NCBI GenBank assembly: GCA_958295915.1
Contig: OY282381.1
Coordinates: 3,246,722 to 3,310,721 of the forward strand
DNA: 64,000 nucleotides
Direction: 5' to 3'
Origin: an uncultured Caldilineaceae bacterium
GTDB taxonomy: Bacteria > Chloroflexota > Anaerolineae > Caldilineales > Caldilineaceae
The position numbers were made by a program, and so were the translations under genes. The notes beneath the pieces are model-generated. The model was not told the origin of the DNA, did not search any database, and worked only from the letters and a program-made list of their open reading frames with translations. Below are positions 48,202 through 58,623 of this stretch, piece after piece; the first letter of the stretch is position 1; each line of letters starts with the position of its first letter.

Positions 48202-49150
48202 GAACAAGGCGCACGATTACGCCATCTTCCGAACAAATGTTCGTGTTGTAAGCGGCAACGAATCCGGCCGCCAGTCATCATATATCGATAATCTGGCCAT
48301 AGACCCAATGAACCAGAAGACATTGCCGTTCTATCGAAATGAGAGTTTCTTGCTTTATCTCCTCGCGCAGATCGTTGTCTGCCTCGCGGTGGTCCACATT
48401 TACCTCCAGAGAGGTTCACCGCCAGCGCCAATTCTTCTGATTGTACTGCTGCTTTTCAGCGCTCTTCTTTGGCTGCTGCCAAAGAACAATCCCCGACAGA
48501 CGTATCTCTATTTGGCGATACAGAGTTCGCTTGCCTGCCTGCTATTTATCCAGGATTTTCTTTTCGTGTATTTGTTTTTTATTCTCGCCAGTCAGTCGAT
48601 AATACTATTCCGAACCCGAGACGGTCTGATTTGGTTTGGCGTATTTGTTGTGATCACACTCTATGGAACCTTTCATCCCTATACAGCAGACCTGTCAAAT
48701 CCTCCTCCAATCAGAGCAGTGCTGATCAGTAGCGGGTTCATCTTTTCTGGCCTGCTGAGCAACGGGATAGCGCGGGCAAGGCGGGACCAAAAAGAGATCG
48801 AATATCTGCTGACCCGCTTGCAGGAATCCACAGATCAGTCCAGAATGTTGGCTGTGGCCGAAAAGCGCAATCGCCTCGCCAGAGAGTTGCACGATACCCT
48901 CGGGCACAAGATGACCGTCTCGATTGTGCAGGTGGAAGGCGCGAGCCGGTTGATAGAACAGGAACCGCAGAGGGTAGCTAGGATGCTTAAAACCGTGCAG
49001 ATGCAACTCACCGATGGGCTGACCGAACTGCGTTATACCCTCAAGGAACTGCGTACAACCAATAGCAACGGCAACGCCCCGAGCCGCTCTCAGCAACGAA
49101 TCGCCGATGAGGGGGAGCTGGAAAGGCCAAACGAAAAAACCCATGACTAA
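48194..49150 (+). CDS. Truncated sensor histidine kinase, array unit 2 (no ATPase domain)
   Basis: 318 aa, same plan as unit 1: membrane sensor, coiled coil and HisKA_3 helix with His233, ending at the same domain boundary. It lacks the C run and instead reads MTENKAHDYAIFRTNVRVVS, the same N-terminal form as unit 4. The ATG overlaps the stop of unit 1 (ATGACTGA), and its own stop overlaps the next start (ATGACTAA), so translation is coupled. An upstream in-frame ATG (48158) is inside unit 1. Sensor helices differ from unit 1 at many positions, suggesting real divergence, not a recent assembly duplicate. Confidence 0.82.
   Translation: MTENKAHDYAIFRTNVRVVSGNESGRQSSYIDNLAIDPMNQKTLPFYRNESFLLYLLAQIVVCLAVVHIYLQRGSPPAPILLIVLLLFSALLWLLPKNNPRQTYLYLAIQSSLACLLFIQDFLFVYLFFILASQSIILFRTRDGLIWFGVFVVITLYGTFHPYTADLSNPPPIRAVLISSGFIFSGLLSNGIARARRDQKEIEYLLTRLQESTDQSRMLAVAEKRNRLARELHDTLGHKMTVSIVQVEGASRLIEQEPQRVARMLKTVQMQLTDGLTELRYTLKELRTTNSNGNAPSRSQQRIADEGELERPNEKTHD
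48230..48243. promoter_or_regulatory. LexA-box-like palindrome 2
   Basis: Perfect CGAACAAATGTTCG, 36 bases after the unit 2 start; coding (FRTNVR). Confidence 0.5.
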
Positions 49151-50108
49151 GCTCAAGGCGAACATCATGCTACCCCCCCCCCCCCCCCCCCCCGAACAAA
49201 TGTTCGTGTTTTGTGCGGAAACGAACCCTGCCGTCCGCCATCATATCGCAACAAAATCTCGCAGAGGCTCAATGAATAAAAAGCCGTTCTATCGAAGTGA
49301 GAGCTTCTTGCTTTATCTCTTCGCGCAGGTCGTTGTTTGCTTCGCGGTGGCCCACATTTACGTCCAGAGAGGTTCACTGCCAGAGCCAATTCTTCTGATC
49401 GCACTGCTGCTTTTCAGTGCTTTTATTTGGCTGATGCCAAGGAACAATCCCCGACAGACGTATCTCTATTTGGTGGTACAGTTCCTGCTTGCCTGTCTGC
49501 TATTTACCCAAGACTGGCTTTTCATGTATCTATTTTTAATTCTCACCGGGCAGGCAATAGTATTGAGAGGAGTCAGCACCCGAGCCAGTCTGATTTGGGT
49601 TGGCGTATTTGTTGTGATCACACTCTATGGAAACTTTCATCCCTATACAGCAGACCTGGCAAGTCCTCCAGTCAGAGCAGTGCTGAGTATTGTCGGGTTC
49701 ACCTTTTCTGGCATGCTTTGCAGCGGGATAGCGCGGACAAGGCGGGACCAAAAAGAGATCGAACGTATGCTGACCCGCTTGCAGGAATACGCAGATCAGT
49801 CCGGAACGTTGGCTGTGGCTGAAGAGCGCAGTCGCCTCGTCAGAGAGTTGCACGATACCCTCGGGCACAGGATGACCGTCTCGAGTGTGCAGGTGGAAGG
49901 CGCGAGCCGGTTGATGAAACAGGAACCGCAGAGGGTAGCCAGGATGCTTAAAACCGTGCAGATGCAACTCACCGATGGGCTGAACGAACTGCGTTATACC
50001 CTCAAGGAACTGCGTACAACCAATAGCAACGGCAACGATCTGGTCCGCTCGCTGCAACGAATCGCCGATGAAGGGAAACCGGGAAAAGCCAGAAGAAAAA
50101 CCCCATGA
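49143..50108 (+). CDS. Truncated sensor histidine kinase, array unit 3 (no ATPase domain)
   Basis: 321 aa, with His237 in VRELHDTLGHR. It carries the unit 1 type of N-terminus (MTKLKANIML) and a 21-base C run coding seven Pro. Compared with unit 1 the C run is two bases longer and a T run 15 bases on is one base longer, so the frame is restored: paired, compensating indels. It ends after LVRSLQRIADEGKPGKA, again at the start of the missing ATPase domain. Stop and next start share ATGA. Confidence 0.82.
   Translation: MTKLKANIMLPPPPPPPEQMFVFCAETNPAVRHHIATKSRRGSMNKKPFYRSESFLLYLFAQVVVCFAVAHIYVQRGSLPEPILLIALLLFSAFIWLMPRNNPRQTYLYLVVQFLLACLLFTQDWLFMYLFLILTGQAIVLRGVSTRASLIWVGVFVVITLYGNFHPYTADLASPPVRAVLSIVGFTFSGMLCSGIARTRRDQKEIERMLTRLQEYADQSGTLAVAEERSRLVRELHDTLGHRMTVSSVQVEGASRLMKQEPQRVARMLKTVQMQLTDGLNELRYTLKELRTTNSNGNDLVRSLQRIADEGKPGKARRKTP
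49173..49193 (+). repeat. Homopolymeric C tract, 21 bases, in coding sequence
   Basis: Longer counterpart of the tract at 47239. Directly followed by the palindrome at 49193-49206. Confidence 0.85.
49193..49206. promoter_or_regulatory. LexA-box-like palindrome 3
   Basis: Perfect CGAACAAATGTTCG abutting the C run. Same sequence as in units 1 and 2. Confidence 0.5.
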
Positions 50109-51409
50109 CTGAGAACAAAGCGCTCGATTATGCTATCCCCCAAACAAATGTTCGTGTTGTAAGCGGCAACGAATCCGGCCGCCAGTCATCATATATCGAT
50201 AACCTGACCATAGACGCAATGAACCAGAAGCGGAAGACAGAGCCGTTCTATCGAAGTGCGCGCTTCTTGCTTTATCTCTTCGCGCAGCTCACTGTTTGCT
50301 TCGCGGTGCTCCACATTTACCTCCTGAGAGGTTCACTGCCAGAGCCACATCTTCTGATTGCACTACTGCTTTTCAGCGCTTTTATTTGGCTGCTGCCAAG
50401 GAACAATCCCCGACAGACGTATCTCTATTTGGCGGTACAGAGTCTGCTTGCCTGTCTGCTATTTACCCAAGACTGGCTTTTCATGTATCTATTTTTAATT
50501 CTCACCGGGCAGGTAATAGTATTGAGAGGAGTCAGCACCCGAGCCAGTCTGATTTGGGTTGGCGTATTTGTTGTGATCACATTCTATGGAAACTTTCATC
50601 CCTATACAGCAGACCTGGCAAGTCCTCCTCTAGTCAGAGCAGTGATGAGCATTATCGGGTTCACCTTTTCTGGCATGCTTTGCGGCGGGATAGCGCGGAC
50701 AAGGCGGGACCAAAGAGAGATCGAACATCTGCTGACCCGCTTGCAGGAATACGCAGACCAGTCCGGAACGTTGGCTGTGGCCGAAGAGCGCAGTCGCCTC
50801 GCCAGAGAGTTGCACGATACCCTCGGGCACAGGATGACCGTCTCGATTGTGCAGTTGGAAGGCGCGAGCCGGTTGATAGGACAGAACCCGCGGCAGGCAG
50901 CCGGGATGATCGAAACTGTGCGCGCGCAACTCACCGATGGGCTGACCGAACTGCGCGATACCCTTACGATGCTGCGCAATCACAATTATAATGCCGACAG
51001 CACCGTTCTGATCCACTCCTTGCAACAGATCAGCAATGAGTTCGCTGTCGCCACGGGCATTACTGTCCATATCGACCTGCCCGACATGCTGCCGTCCTTG
51101 TCCGATACCCAGTACATGACTATATACCGGGTGGTTCAGGAGGGGCTGACAAACGTGCAAAAGCACGGCCAGTCCCTGAACGTCTGGGTTAATTTGGGGA
51201 TTTACGATTATAATACACTGTTACTGAACATACGGAATGACGGACGAGACTTCGACTCATCCAATGGCAGCGGGTATGGACTACAGGGGATGCGGGAACG
51301 GGCCGCGCAACTCGGCGGTACTCTGCACACGACCATACCACTGGAAGGCGGCACTTTGTTGACCCTCCGCCTACCCATCCAAGAAAGCAGAGAAATCAAA
51401 GGAGAGTAG
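50105..51409 (+). CDS. Complete sensor histidine kinase (NarX/LiaS type), array unit 4
   Basis: 434 aa. Sensor helices nearly identical to unit 3, HisKA_3 helix with His237 (ARELHDTLGHR), then the ATPase domain the other units lack: N box YRVVQEGLTNVQKH (about 341-354), G1 IRNDGRDFD, G2 GYGLQGMRERAAQLGG (about 389-404). Sequence diverges from the other units soon after LIGQNP. It starts at ATGA overlapping unit 3 and is followed one base later by the response-regulator gene, so the pair forms a classical two-component system. Signal unknown; the membrane sensor lacks an obvious extracellular domain, so membrane or intramembrane stress is plausible. Confidence 0.93.
   Translation: MTENKALDYAIPQTNVRVVSGNESGRQSSYIDNLTIDAMNQKRKTEPFYRSARFLLYLFAQLTVCFAVLHIYLLRGSLPEPHLLIALLLFSAFIWLLPRNNPRQTYLYLAVQSLLACLLFTQDWLFMYLFLILTGQVIVLRGVSTRASLIWVGVFVVITFYGNFHPYTADLASPPLVRAVMSIIGFTFSGMLCGGIARTRRDQREIEHLLTRLQEYADQSGTLAVAEERSRLARELHDTLGHRMTVSIVQLEGASRLIGQNPRQAAGMIETVRAQLTDGLTELRDTLTMLRNHNYNADSTVLIHSLQQISNEFAVATGITVHIDLPDMLPSLSDTQYMTIYRVVQEGLTNVQKHGQSLNVWVNLGIYDYNTLLLNIRNDGRDFDSSNGSGYGLQGMRERAAQLGGTLHTTIPLEGGTLLTLRLPIQESREIKGE
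50141..50154. promoter_or_regulatory. LexA-box-like palindrome 4 (one mismatch)
   Basis: CAAACAAATGTTCG, one base off the copies in units 1-3. Confidence 0.4.
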
Positions 51410-51410
51410 T

Positions 51411-52076
51411 ATGCCTGAGCCTGAGATGATTTCACTACTGCTAGCGGACGATCAGAGGTTGTTGCGGGAGGGGATACGCATACTCCTCGATTTGGAAGAG
51501 GACCTGGCCGTTGTCGGCGAGGCCGAGAACGGCCAGGAGGCCGTCGACCTGTATGCCGAACTGAAGCCGGACGTGGTGTTGATGGATGTGCAGATGCCAG
51601 AGATGAACGGAGTGGATGCTACCCGGCGCATCTGTATGCAGGACCCACAGGCGAGAATCCTCATTTTGACGACCTTCGATAACGACGAATATATTTTTGA
51701 AGGGATTCGCGCCGGCGCGCTGGGCTACATACTGAAGGCCATGTCCAGCAGCGCATTGGCCGAGGCTGTGCGCACAGCATATCGGGGCGATACGTGGCTC
51801 GAAGCGTCGATAGCCCGTAAACTAATCAATGAATTTGCCCATATGGCGCCTTCTGCCCATGATGATGATGCGTCCAGACTGACCGAACCCCTCAGCGAAC
51901 GGGAGTTGGAGGTTCTGCGCCTGCTGGCCAACGGTTGCAGCAACCGGGAGATCGCCACGCGGCTCTATCTGGCAGAAGGCACAGTGAAAAACTATGCCTC
52001 TTCGCTGATGGGGAAACTGAATGTCCGAGATCGCGCCCAAGCCGTTTTGCGAGCCCAAGAATTGGGCCTGGTGTAA
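51411..52076 (+). CDS. NarL/LuxR-family response regulator
   Basis: 221 aa: receiver domain with acidic pocket Asp13/Asp14 and phospho-acceptor Asp59 (VVLMDVQMPE), the switch Thr in ILTTFDND, and Lys near 109 (YILKAM); a LuxR-type HTH (about 151-215; LSERELEVLRLLANGCSNREIATRLYLAEGTVKNY) binds DNA. Start ATG at 51411 follows AAAGGAGAG by five bases. Its gene is one base after the kinase stop; it is the cognate regulator of unit 4 and possibly the shared output for the whole array. Confidence 0.96.
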   Translation: MPEPEMISLLLADDQRLLREGIRILLDLEEDLAVVGEAENGQEAVDLYAELKPDVVLMDVQMPEMNGVDATRRICMQDPQARILILTTFDNDEYIFEGIRAGALGYILKAMSSSALAEAVRTAYRGDTWLEASIARKLINEFAHMAPSAHDDDASRLTEPLSERELEVLRLLANGCSNREIATRLYLAEGTVKNYASSLMGKLNVRDRAQAVLRAQELGLV

Positions 52077-52114
52077 CCTGGGCCCCTGGTAATGCGGGCG
52101 AGACGCCCGCATTC

Positions 52115-53042
52115 CTAATTCCTGATTCCTGATTCCACGACCGGTAGCTCGCCAATGGGCACGCTCGTTTCGACAAGTTGGGCGAAGATCCAGCCGATGC
52201 CTTCTGGCAATTCTACCTGCGCCCAATCGCCGCTCTGGTTGCGCGCCAGCAAAGCCGCTTGCTCACCTTGAAAAAGCCCACCGACAATCGGGAAATCTGT
52301 GCCTGGTCCGGCCCGCACATTGGCCGCTCTCACCAAACATGTGACGAAAGGCCCGGTACTTGTTGCTGGAGAAACCTCCGCCTGGGCCGGCTCTGGCGTG
52401 GCTTCAGCGGATGCGCTGCCCGTCGCCGCTGTCGGCCGCGCAACAACCGTGCCGATCGGAGCCAGAGGTTCGCTCGCTTCCGCTATCAGTGTCGCCACGA
52501 CCGCCGGCCCGATCGACTCCTGCACGATCTCCAATGCGTCGGAATCGCCGAAGACCCGCACCTGTGACACCGGTACCCAGCCGGCAGTGCCGTCTTCCAA
52601 ATAGGCGGCAAACCAGCCGCCGTCAGCTGAACGCCCAGTGATTGTCAGGGTAGCGCCTACCCGTAGCGGAACAATTGCTCCACCACCCGGCGCAGCATAA
52701 AGCGGGCTGCCTCCGGACAGGATACCCAAAGCGGTAGGCTGGCTGAAAACGGAGAGATCAGCGCGAGAGCGCGGCGCGGCCTGGGTCGGGCGGACTTGCG
52801 CTGCTGTCGTAGGCGTATCCATCAGATCTGCCTGGCCTCGCCGCTGGGCAAGCCGGCTGCGGATCGTCTCTGCCACCCGATCCACAGTCGTCGTCGCCGT
52901 ATCGCCCCGGCGTGGGGCGCTGAAATCCGGCGTGGGCTGGGCCACGCGCGTGCCTGCCGGTAGAGCTGTCGGCCCTCCGCTGCCCGACTGTTGGCCACAA
53001 GCGGCCACTATCAGCAGAACGCAAACCAGCGGCAGAAATCTT

Positions 53043-53050
<8 letters not shown>
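52115..53050 (-). CDS. Lipoprotein with two SH3b domains
   Basis: 311 aa. Type II signal peptide with lipobox VAAC (lipidated Cys18), a Pro/Thr/Ala-rich linker, an SH3b domain at about 115-170 (LYAAPGGGAIVPLRVG...GWVPVSQV) and another at about 235-295 (VRAANVRAGPGTDFPIVGG...GWIFAQLV). These domains bind cell-wall or glycan ligands in related proteins. It overlaps the upstream permease gene by eight bases and is last in a MacAB-like operon; it may tether the exporter to the envelope or act as its cargo, which is inference. Confidence 0.85.
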
Positions 53051-54299
<1,249 letters not shown>

Positions 54300-54384
54300 C
54301 TCAGCCTACGATATGCGGAAGCCGGAGGCAGGGCACAGAACTCCTCCTGCCCTTGAGCGGGTACACAGGCGCACTCGCGCCGGT

Positions 54385-55188
54385 CTAGGGATTGGCAGCT
54401 ACCCTCTCGCGCGACTGTAACGGCGGCGCCGCGCCATCCAAGGGCATGCTGCGCTCGTCCCGTTCGATCTGACCGTCACGGAAATGGACGACCCGGTTGC
54501 AGTACTGGGCGATTTCGGGATCGTGGGTGACGAACACAATTGTGATGCCCTGTTCCTGGTTGAGCCGCTGCAGCAGCTGCATGATCTCATTGCTGGTCTT
54601 CGTATCCAGATTGCCGGTCGGCTCGTCGGCCAGAATCAGCTTCGGTTGGTTGATCAGCGCGCGGGCGATTGCCACCCGCTGTTGCTGCCCGCCGGACAGT
54701 TCGTTCGGTTTGTGATCCTGCCGGTCGTCCAGTCCCACCATACCCAATACCTGCATTGCCCGCTGGAGCCGTTCGCGTCCGCTTATACCGGCATAGATCA
54801 ATGGCAGCTCCACATTGGCCAGGGCCGTAGTGCGGGACAAGAGATTGAAACTCTGGAAGACAAAGCCGATCTTCAGGCTGCGGATCTCCGCCAGTCTGTT
54901 GTCATCCAGCATGCTCACATCGGCGCTGTCCAGGCGATATACGCCGGAGGTCGGCACGTCGAGGCAACCGATGATATTCATTAACGTTGATTTGCCGCTG
55001 CCGCTGGGGCCCATAACCGCCACCATCTCGCCGATGTGGATGTCCAGATCCACACCACGCAGCGCGCGCACCTCCATATCGCCCATGGTATACACTTTGG
55101 TCAGATCTCGAGCTTCGATGACCGGGCGAACGCCGTCTGCGTATTCTGTTCCATTCGCGCTTTTTGGGCCGAAAAATCGTTGGATCAA
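54385..55188 (-). CDS. MacB/LolD-type ABC transporter ATPase
   Basis: 267 aa. Walker A at 60-67 (GPSGSGKS), Q loop VFQSFNLL, signature [15 protein letters not shown], Walker B and D-loop [12 protein letters not shown], and H loop VFVTHDPE. About 20 extra residues precede the usual start. It energises the permease at 53043. The C-terminal SRERVAANP tail is not part of the fold. Confidence 0.95.
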   Translation of the reverse strand: MIQRFFGPKSANGTEYADGVRPVIEARDLTKVYTMGDMEVRALRGVDLDIHIGEMVAVMGPSGSGKSTLMNIIGCLDVPTSGVYRLDSADVSMLDDNRLAEIRSLKIGFVFQSFNLLSRTTALANVELPLIYAGISGRERLQRAMQVLGMVGLDDRQDHKPNELSGGQQQRVAIARALINQPKLILADEPTGNLDTKTSNEIMQLLQRLNQEQGITIVFVTHDPEIAQYCNRVVHFRDGQIERDERSMPLDGAAPPLQSRERVAANP

Positions 55189-55249
55189 TTCGGTATTCCC
55201 GCCAGTTTACTGTTTGATTACCGATTCATATGATTGCGCTCATACCTCA

Positions 55250-56719
55250 TTAATTGCCAAACATCGCTCTGCGCAGCTGTTCCTCGCTGCTGGTGCGGAT
55301 GAGAGCGATCTCGTCCGTGTCGTTGAGGCCGGCCAATATCTGAGTGAAACGGTCATTGCGCAGCCCCAACTCGATTTCCTGCAGGGTAGGCGCCTCGGCG
55401 ATGATCTTCTGCACAAATGCCCGCCCCGATTCGCGGTCGAGTTGAATGTAGCGATTGGGCACCAGCAAGACGTTGTCCACTTGGGCAGTGGTAATGATCG
55501 CGGTGGCGCTCATGCCTGCCTTCAACTGGGCATCGGTCGAATCCGGCACGATCTCCACTTTATAGGCCACGACGCCGCCTACATCCTGGGCCGTAGGTGA
55601 GATCTTCGTCACCTGGCCGCTGATATCGGCATCGGGCAATGCGTCCAGGCTCAGGCGCACGGTCTGCCCTACCTGCACCTGACGCACGTCCATTTCGTCG
55701 ACCAGTACGGTCATGTGGAAACTGGCCAGGTCCGTCAGCACAACTGCTGACAAGGCGTTGCTGCCATACAGTTCACCCTGGCGCAGATTCACCTGGCTGA
55801 CAATACCGGTGATGGACGCGTGCAGCATCGAATTATCGAGGACGATCTCGGCTTGCAACCTGCTCAGTTCGGCCTGACGCACCTGGGCTCGGGCGATATC
55901 CAGATCCTCAGCCGACGCTCCCTCTATCAGCTCGTCAAGGCCGTTCTGCGCGGTCAGCAGATTGCTGCGCGCCTGGCGCACGCTCAGTTCCGCCTGCGCG
56001 ATCTGCGCCAGCGCGGCGGCGATCTGCGCTTCGTCGGCCCCCTGCTGCGTCAGCGTGAGCTGGGCCTGAGCTACCTCAAGCGTGATGGTCATCTGCTCCA
56101 GCTGGACAGCCTGGGGCGATGCGCCGACGTCGGGAAAGTTTTTTACAACATCGTATGCGCTCTGGGCCTGACGCACATTCACCTCAGCCTGGCGCACTTG
56201 GGAGCGTTGCACGGCCAGCTCCGCTCCTGACGCGCCGGCCAGGAGCTGACGATAGCTGGCCTGCGCGCTGGCCAGAGACGCTTCGGCGCTGGCCACGCTG
56301 GCCTGGGCAACCGCAACATTGGCCTGGGCCGCGATGATGTCGGTGTCCGTGGGGGGCTTTTCCAGCTTTTTCAACTGCGCGCGGCTGATTTGGAGAGAAA
56401 CATCCGCCTGCTCAAGGGCCAACTCGGCGTCGGTCACATCCAACTGGGCCAGCAACTGTCCAGCCTCCACGGGCTGGCCGACGGATACCAGCACCTGTGC
56501 GACCCGGCCGGTAGCGCGAAACGACAGCGCCACCTCGGCTTCCGGTTCGATGCTGCCGGTTGCGCTCACAGTGCTGCTGATCGACCCACGCGCCACTGTG
56601 GTCGTCTCGTAACTGGGGGCTTCGGCAAGCTCAGCCTGCGCCTGAAAACGCTGGTATCCAACCCAACCCGCTGCGCCGATGAGGGCGAGTACAATGAGGG
56701 TGATCAACAACCTTCTCAT
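55250..56719 (-). CDS. MacA/HlyD-type efflux adaptor (RND-type membrane fusion protein)
   Basis: 489 aa: N-terminal anchor (LLITLIVLALIGAAGWVGY), lipoyl half-domains (SISSTVSATGSIEPEAEVALSF... and VRQGELYGS later), a very long alpha-hairpin of Ala/Gln/Val repeats (about 110-290), and beta-barrel plus membrane-proximal domains. The hairpin is longer than in E. coli MacA. The start at 56719 is preceded by AGGAAA. First gene of the operon adaptor - ATPase - permease - SH3b lipoprotein. No TolC-like gene is present, as expected if the cell has no outer membrane. Confidence 0.9.
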   Translation of the reverse strand: MRRLLITLIVLALIGAAGWVGYQRFQAQAELAEAPSYETTTVARGSISSTVSATGSIEPEAEVALSFRATGRVAQVLVSVGQPVEAGQLLAQLDVTDAELALEQADVSLQISRAQLKKLEKPPTDTDIIAAQANVAVAQASVASAEASLASAQASYRQLLAGASGAELAVQRSQVRQAEVNVRQAQSAYDVVKNFPDVGASPQAVQLEQMTITLEVAQAQLTLTQQGADEAQIAAALAQIAQAELSVRQARSNLLTAQNGLDELIEGASAEDLDIARAQVRQAELSRLQAEIVLDNSMLHASITGIVSQVNLRQGELYGSNALSAVVLTDLASFHMTVLVDEMDVRQVQVGQTVRLSLDALPDADISGQVTKISPTAQDVGGVVAYKVEIVPDSTDAQLKAGMSATAIITTAQVDNVLLVPNRYIQLDRESGRAFVQKIIAEAPTLQEIELGLRNDRFTQILAGLNDTDEIALIRTSSEEQLRRAMFGN

Positions 56720-56990
56720 ATCATTTCCTATGGGCAACTATCCTGCCTGGTTCCGATTCGCGCCAAGAATACTACCAGAAATCTATGCAGACAATTATGA
56801 AGAACTGATTGAGATACGATTGCCATTTCAAGATTTCGGCAGACCAATCGTACCCTACATAGCACTACGCATACCGGTCTGAAAAGTTGCAACACCCTGG
56901 GAACGCGGGCGTCTCGCCCGCATCGTAGGGGCAATCCTTGTGGTTGCCCAGGGCGGACACAAGACCCGCCCCTACACTAAAAACCAGAAA

Positions 56991-57887
56991 CTAGAAACTT
57001 TCCGCTACCCTGACACCGCTCAGGTTCTCCAGCGCCTTCACCAGCGCGTGGTTGCCCTCTTCACCCAGACCCATCTGTTGCAAGGTGCGATACAGACTGA
57101 AGATCTGACTGCTCATCAACACCGGAACGCCCAGCGCATCCGCTTCCTGCATAATCAGGCGCACATCCTTCTGCTGCAGATCGATGGTGAAGCCGGGGCG
57201 CCAGTCCCGTTCGATGATCTGCGGCCCGCGGTTGGCAAGCATCCAACTCCCGGCCGCGCCGCCACTGACGGCGGCGAGGCATTTTTGCAGATCGATACCG
57301 CCGGCCTGGGCAAAGATGAGAGCTTCGCTCATGGCCAGACAGTTGCCAACGACCAGAATCTGATTGATTAGCTTGACGGTCTGACCGGCGCCCTGACCGC
57401 CCACGTAGGTGATGGTCTTGCCCATGGCCTCGAACACGCCCTTGGCCCGTTCCACCTGCTCCGCGTCCCCGCCGATCATAATACTGAGGGTTCCGTTCGC
57501 CGCGCCTTCGCTGCCGCCACTAATGGGCGCGTCGAGCATGCTGACGCCTTTGGCGTTCAACTGTTTGGCGATTTCAATCGTCGTCTGCGGGCTAATCGTG
57601 CTGCAATCGATGACCAGCGCGCCCTCCTGCGCCCCGCAGAGGATGCCATTCTCCCCCAGGATAACAGCCTCGACATCCGGGGTATCGCTGACACAGGTGA
57701 TGATAATATCGCAGTGAGCGGCTACATCTGCTGGGCTGGCAGCGGCCGTCGCGCCTACCTCCAGCAACGGGGCCATCCGGCTTGTTGTGCGGTTCCAGAC
57801 GCGCACGCTGTATCCGGCTTTTAAAAGGTTGCGGGCCATGCCTTGCCCCATGATGCCAAGTCCTACAAACCCTACACGCTCATTCAT
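56991..57887 (-). CDS. NAD(P)-dependent 3-hydroxyisobutyrate dehydrogenase-family oxidoreductase
   Basis: 298 aa beta-hydroxyacid dehydrogenase: Rossmann motif GLGIMG (9-14), the substrate-binding DAPISGGSEGA, and the catalytic lysine in GAGQTVKLINQ. Members reduce or oxidise tartronate semialdehyde, 3-hydroxyisobutyrate or succinic semialdehyde; the choice cannot be made here. Start at 57887 follows AGGAGGAAAAACAGG. Monocistronic; a palindrome (56903-56922) lies just beyond its end. Confidence 0.92.
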   Translation of the reverse strand: MNERVGFVGLGIMGQGMARNLLKAGYSVRVWNRTTSRMAPLLEVGATAAASPADVAAHCDIIITCVSDTPDVEAVILGENGILCGAQEGALVIDCSTISPQTTIEIAKQLNAKGVSMLDAPISGGSEGAANGTLSIMIGGDAEQVERAKGVFEAMGKTITYVGGQGAGQTVKLINQILVVGNCLAMSEALIFAQAGGIDLQKCLAAVSGGAAGSWMLANRGPQIIERDWRPGFTIDLQQKDVRLIMQEADALGVPVLMSSQIFSLYRTLQQMGLGEEGNHALVKALENLSGVRVAESF

Positions 57888-58623
57888 CCTGTTTTTCCTC
57901 CTATGGTAACGGTTCAGATGTGCGAAGAGATTGCTCGCAGATTCACTATGATACGCCTGTCGCTGGAAAATCACAAAACGAACACAAAAAAGGGGAATTA
58001 TATGCTCGGCCCCAAAAACTGGACTACGAGCTAAGGTGTATAATGGAGCAATTCACCGAGCACGTAGAGGGACAGTAATTTCAGATAGTGGCTGGCGGTC
58101 GGGTCGCAGTGGAGGTGGATGCTGCCAGTCGGTTTGAGCGGCCGCCGCATCTTGGGCAGGCGGACGGCCATCATGATCAGGTAGGACTGCATGCTCGGCT
58201 ATCTCGCCGTGCCAGGCCAGGTCCACGTCGTCGAGCGTCCACATGTCCTTGAACGCCGAGCCCGCGGCGACTACGCAGGCGGCGTTTTCTCCGGCGCTCA
58301 TTTCGTCCATTGCTTTGAGGTCTTCTTCGTCTTACATTTCCATGTAGCAATCGACCAGATCGAAAATCTGATCGGCGTAGTCTTGCGCCGGAAGGATGTC
58401 ACCGTCCGACCGCGCGAACAGCCTGGCAAAGTCGTTCAGGTCAACTTGCATAATCGGGGTTGGGGCGGCTGTGGCGATATCGGGACGCAGGATGCCAGGA
58501 AGATGGCGACAAGCGCCATGACGGATACAATCGGGCATTTCTGCATCGGATTTCTTCTTGTGAATGGGTTTGTGTTATGGGATGGCGCGCGCCATCGCTG
58601 TCGGTTCTCTCGCGGCGCGCCCT
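57888..58623. other. Degraded region upstream of the dehydrogenase gene
   Basis: Holds the methylase remnant (58031-58310), GGGGAATTATATGCTC near 57992, which resembles the start of the TIR element ends, and a small minus-strand frame 58332-58451 (about 39 residues from MQVDLNDFARLF) that I cannot identify. Confidence 0.5.
58031..58310 (-). pseudogene. Remnant of a type III-like DNA-methyltransferase (mod) gene
   Basis: In one frame SAFKDMWTLDDVDLAWHGEI, in another SYLIMMAVRLPKMRRPLKPTG then SIHLHCDPTASHYLKLL and a stop at 58031. These are adjacent parts of site-specific methylases (mod type), but ~18 residues between them are deleted and the frame is shifted; the catalytic start and the rest of the gene are lost. 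Confidence 0.85.
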
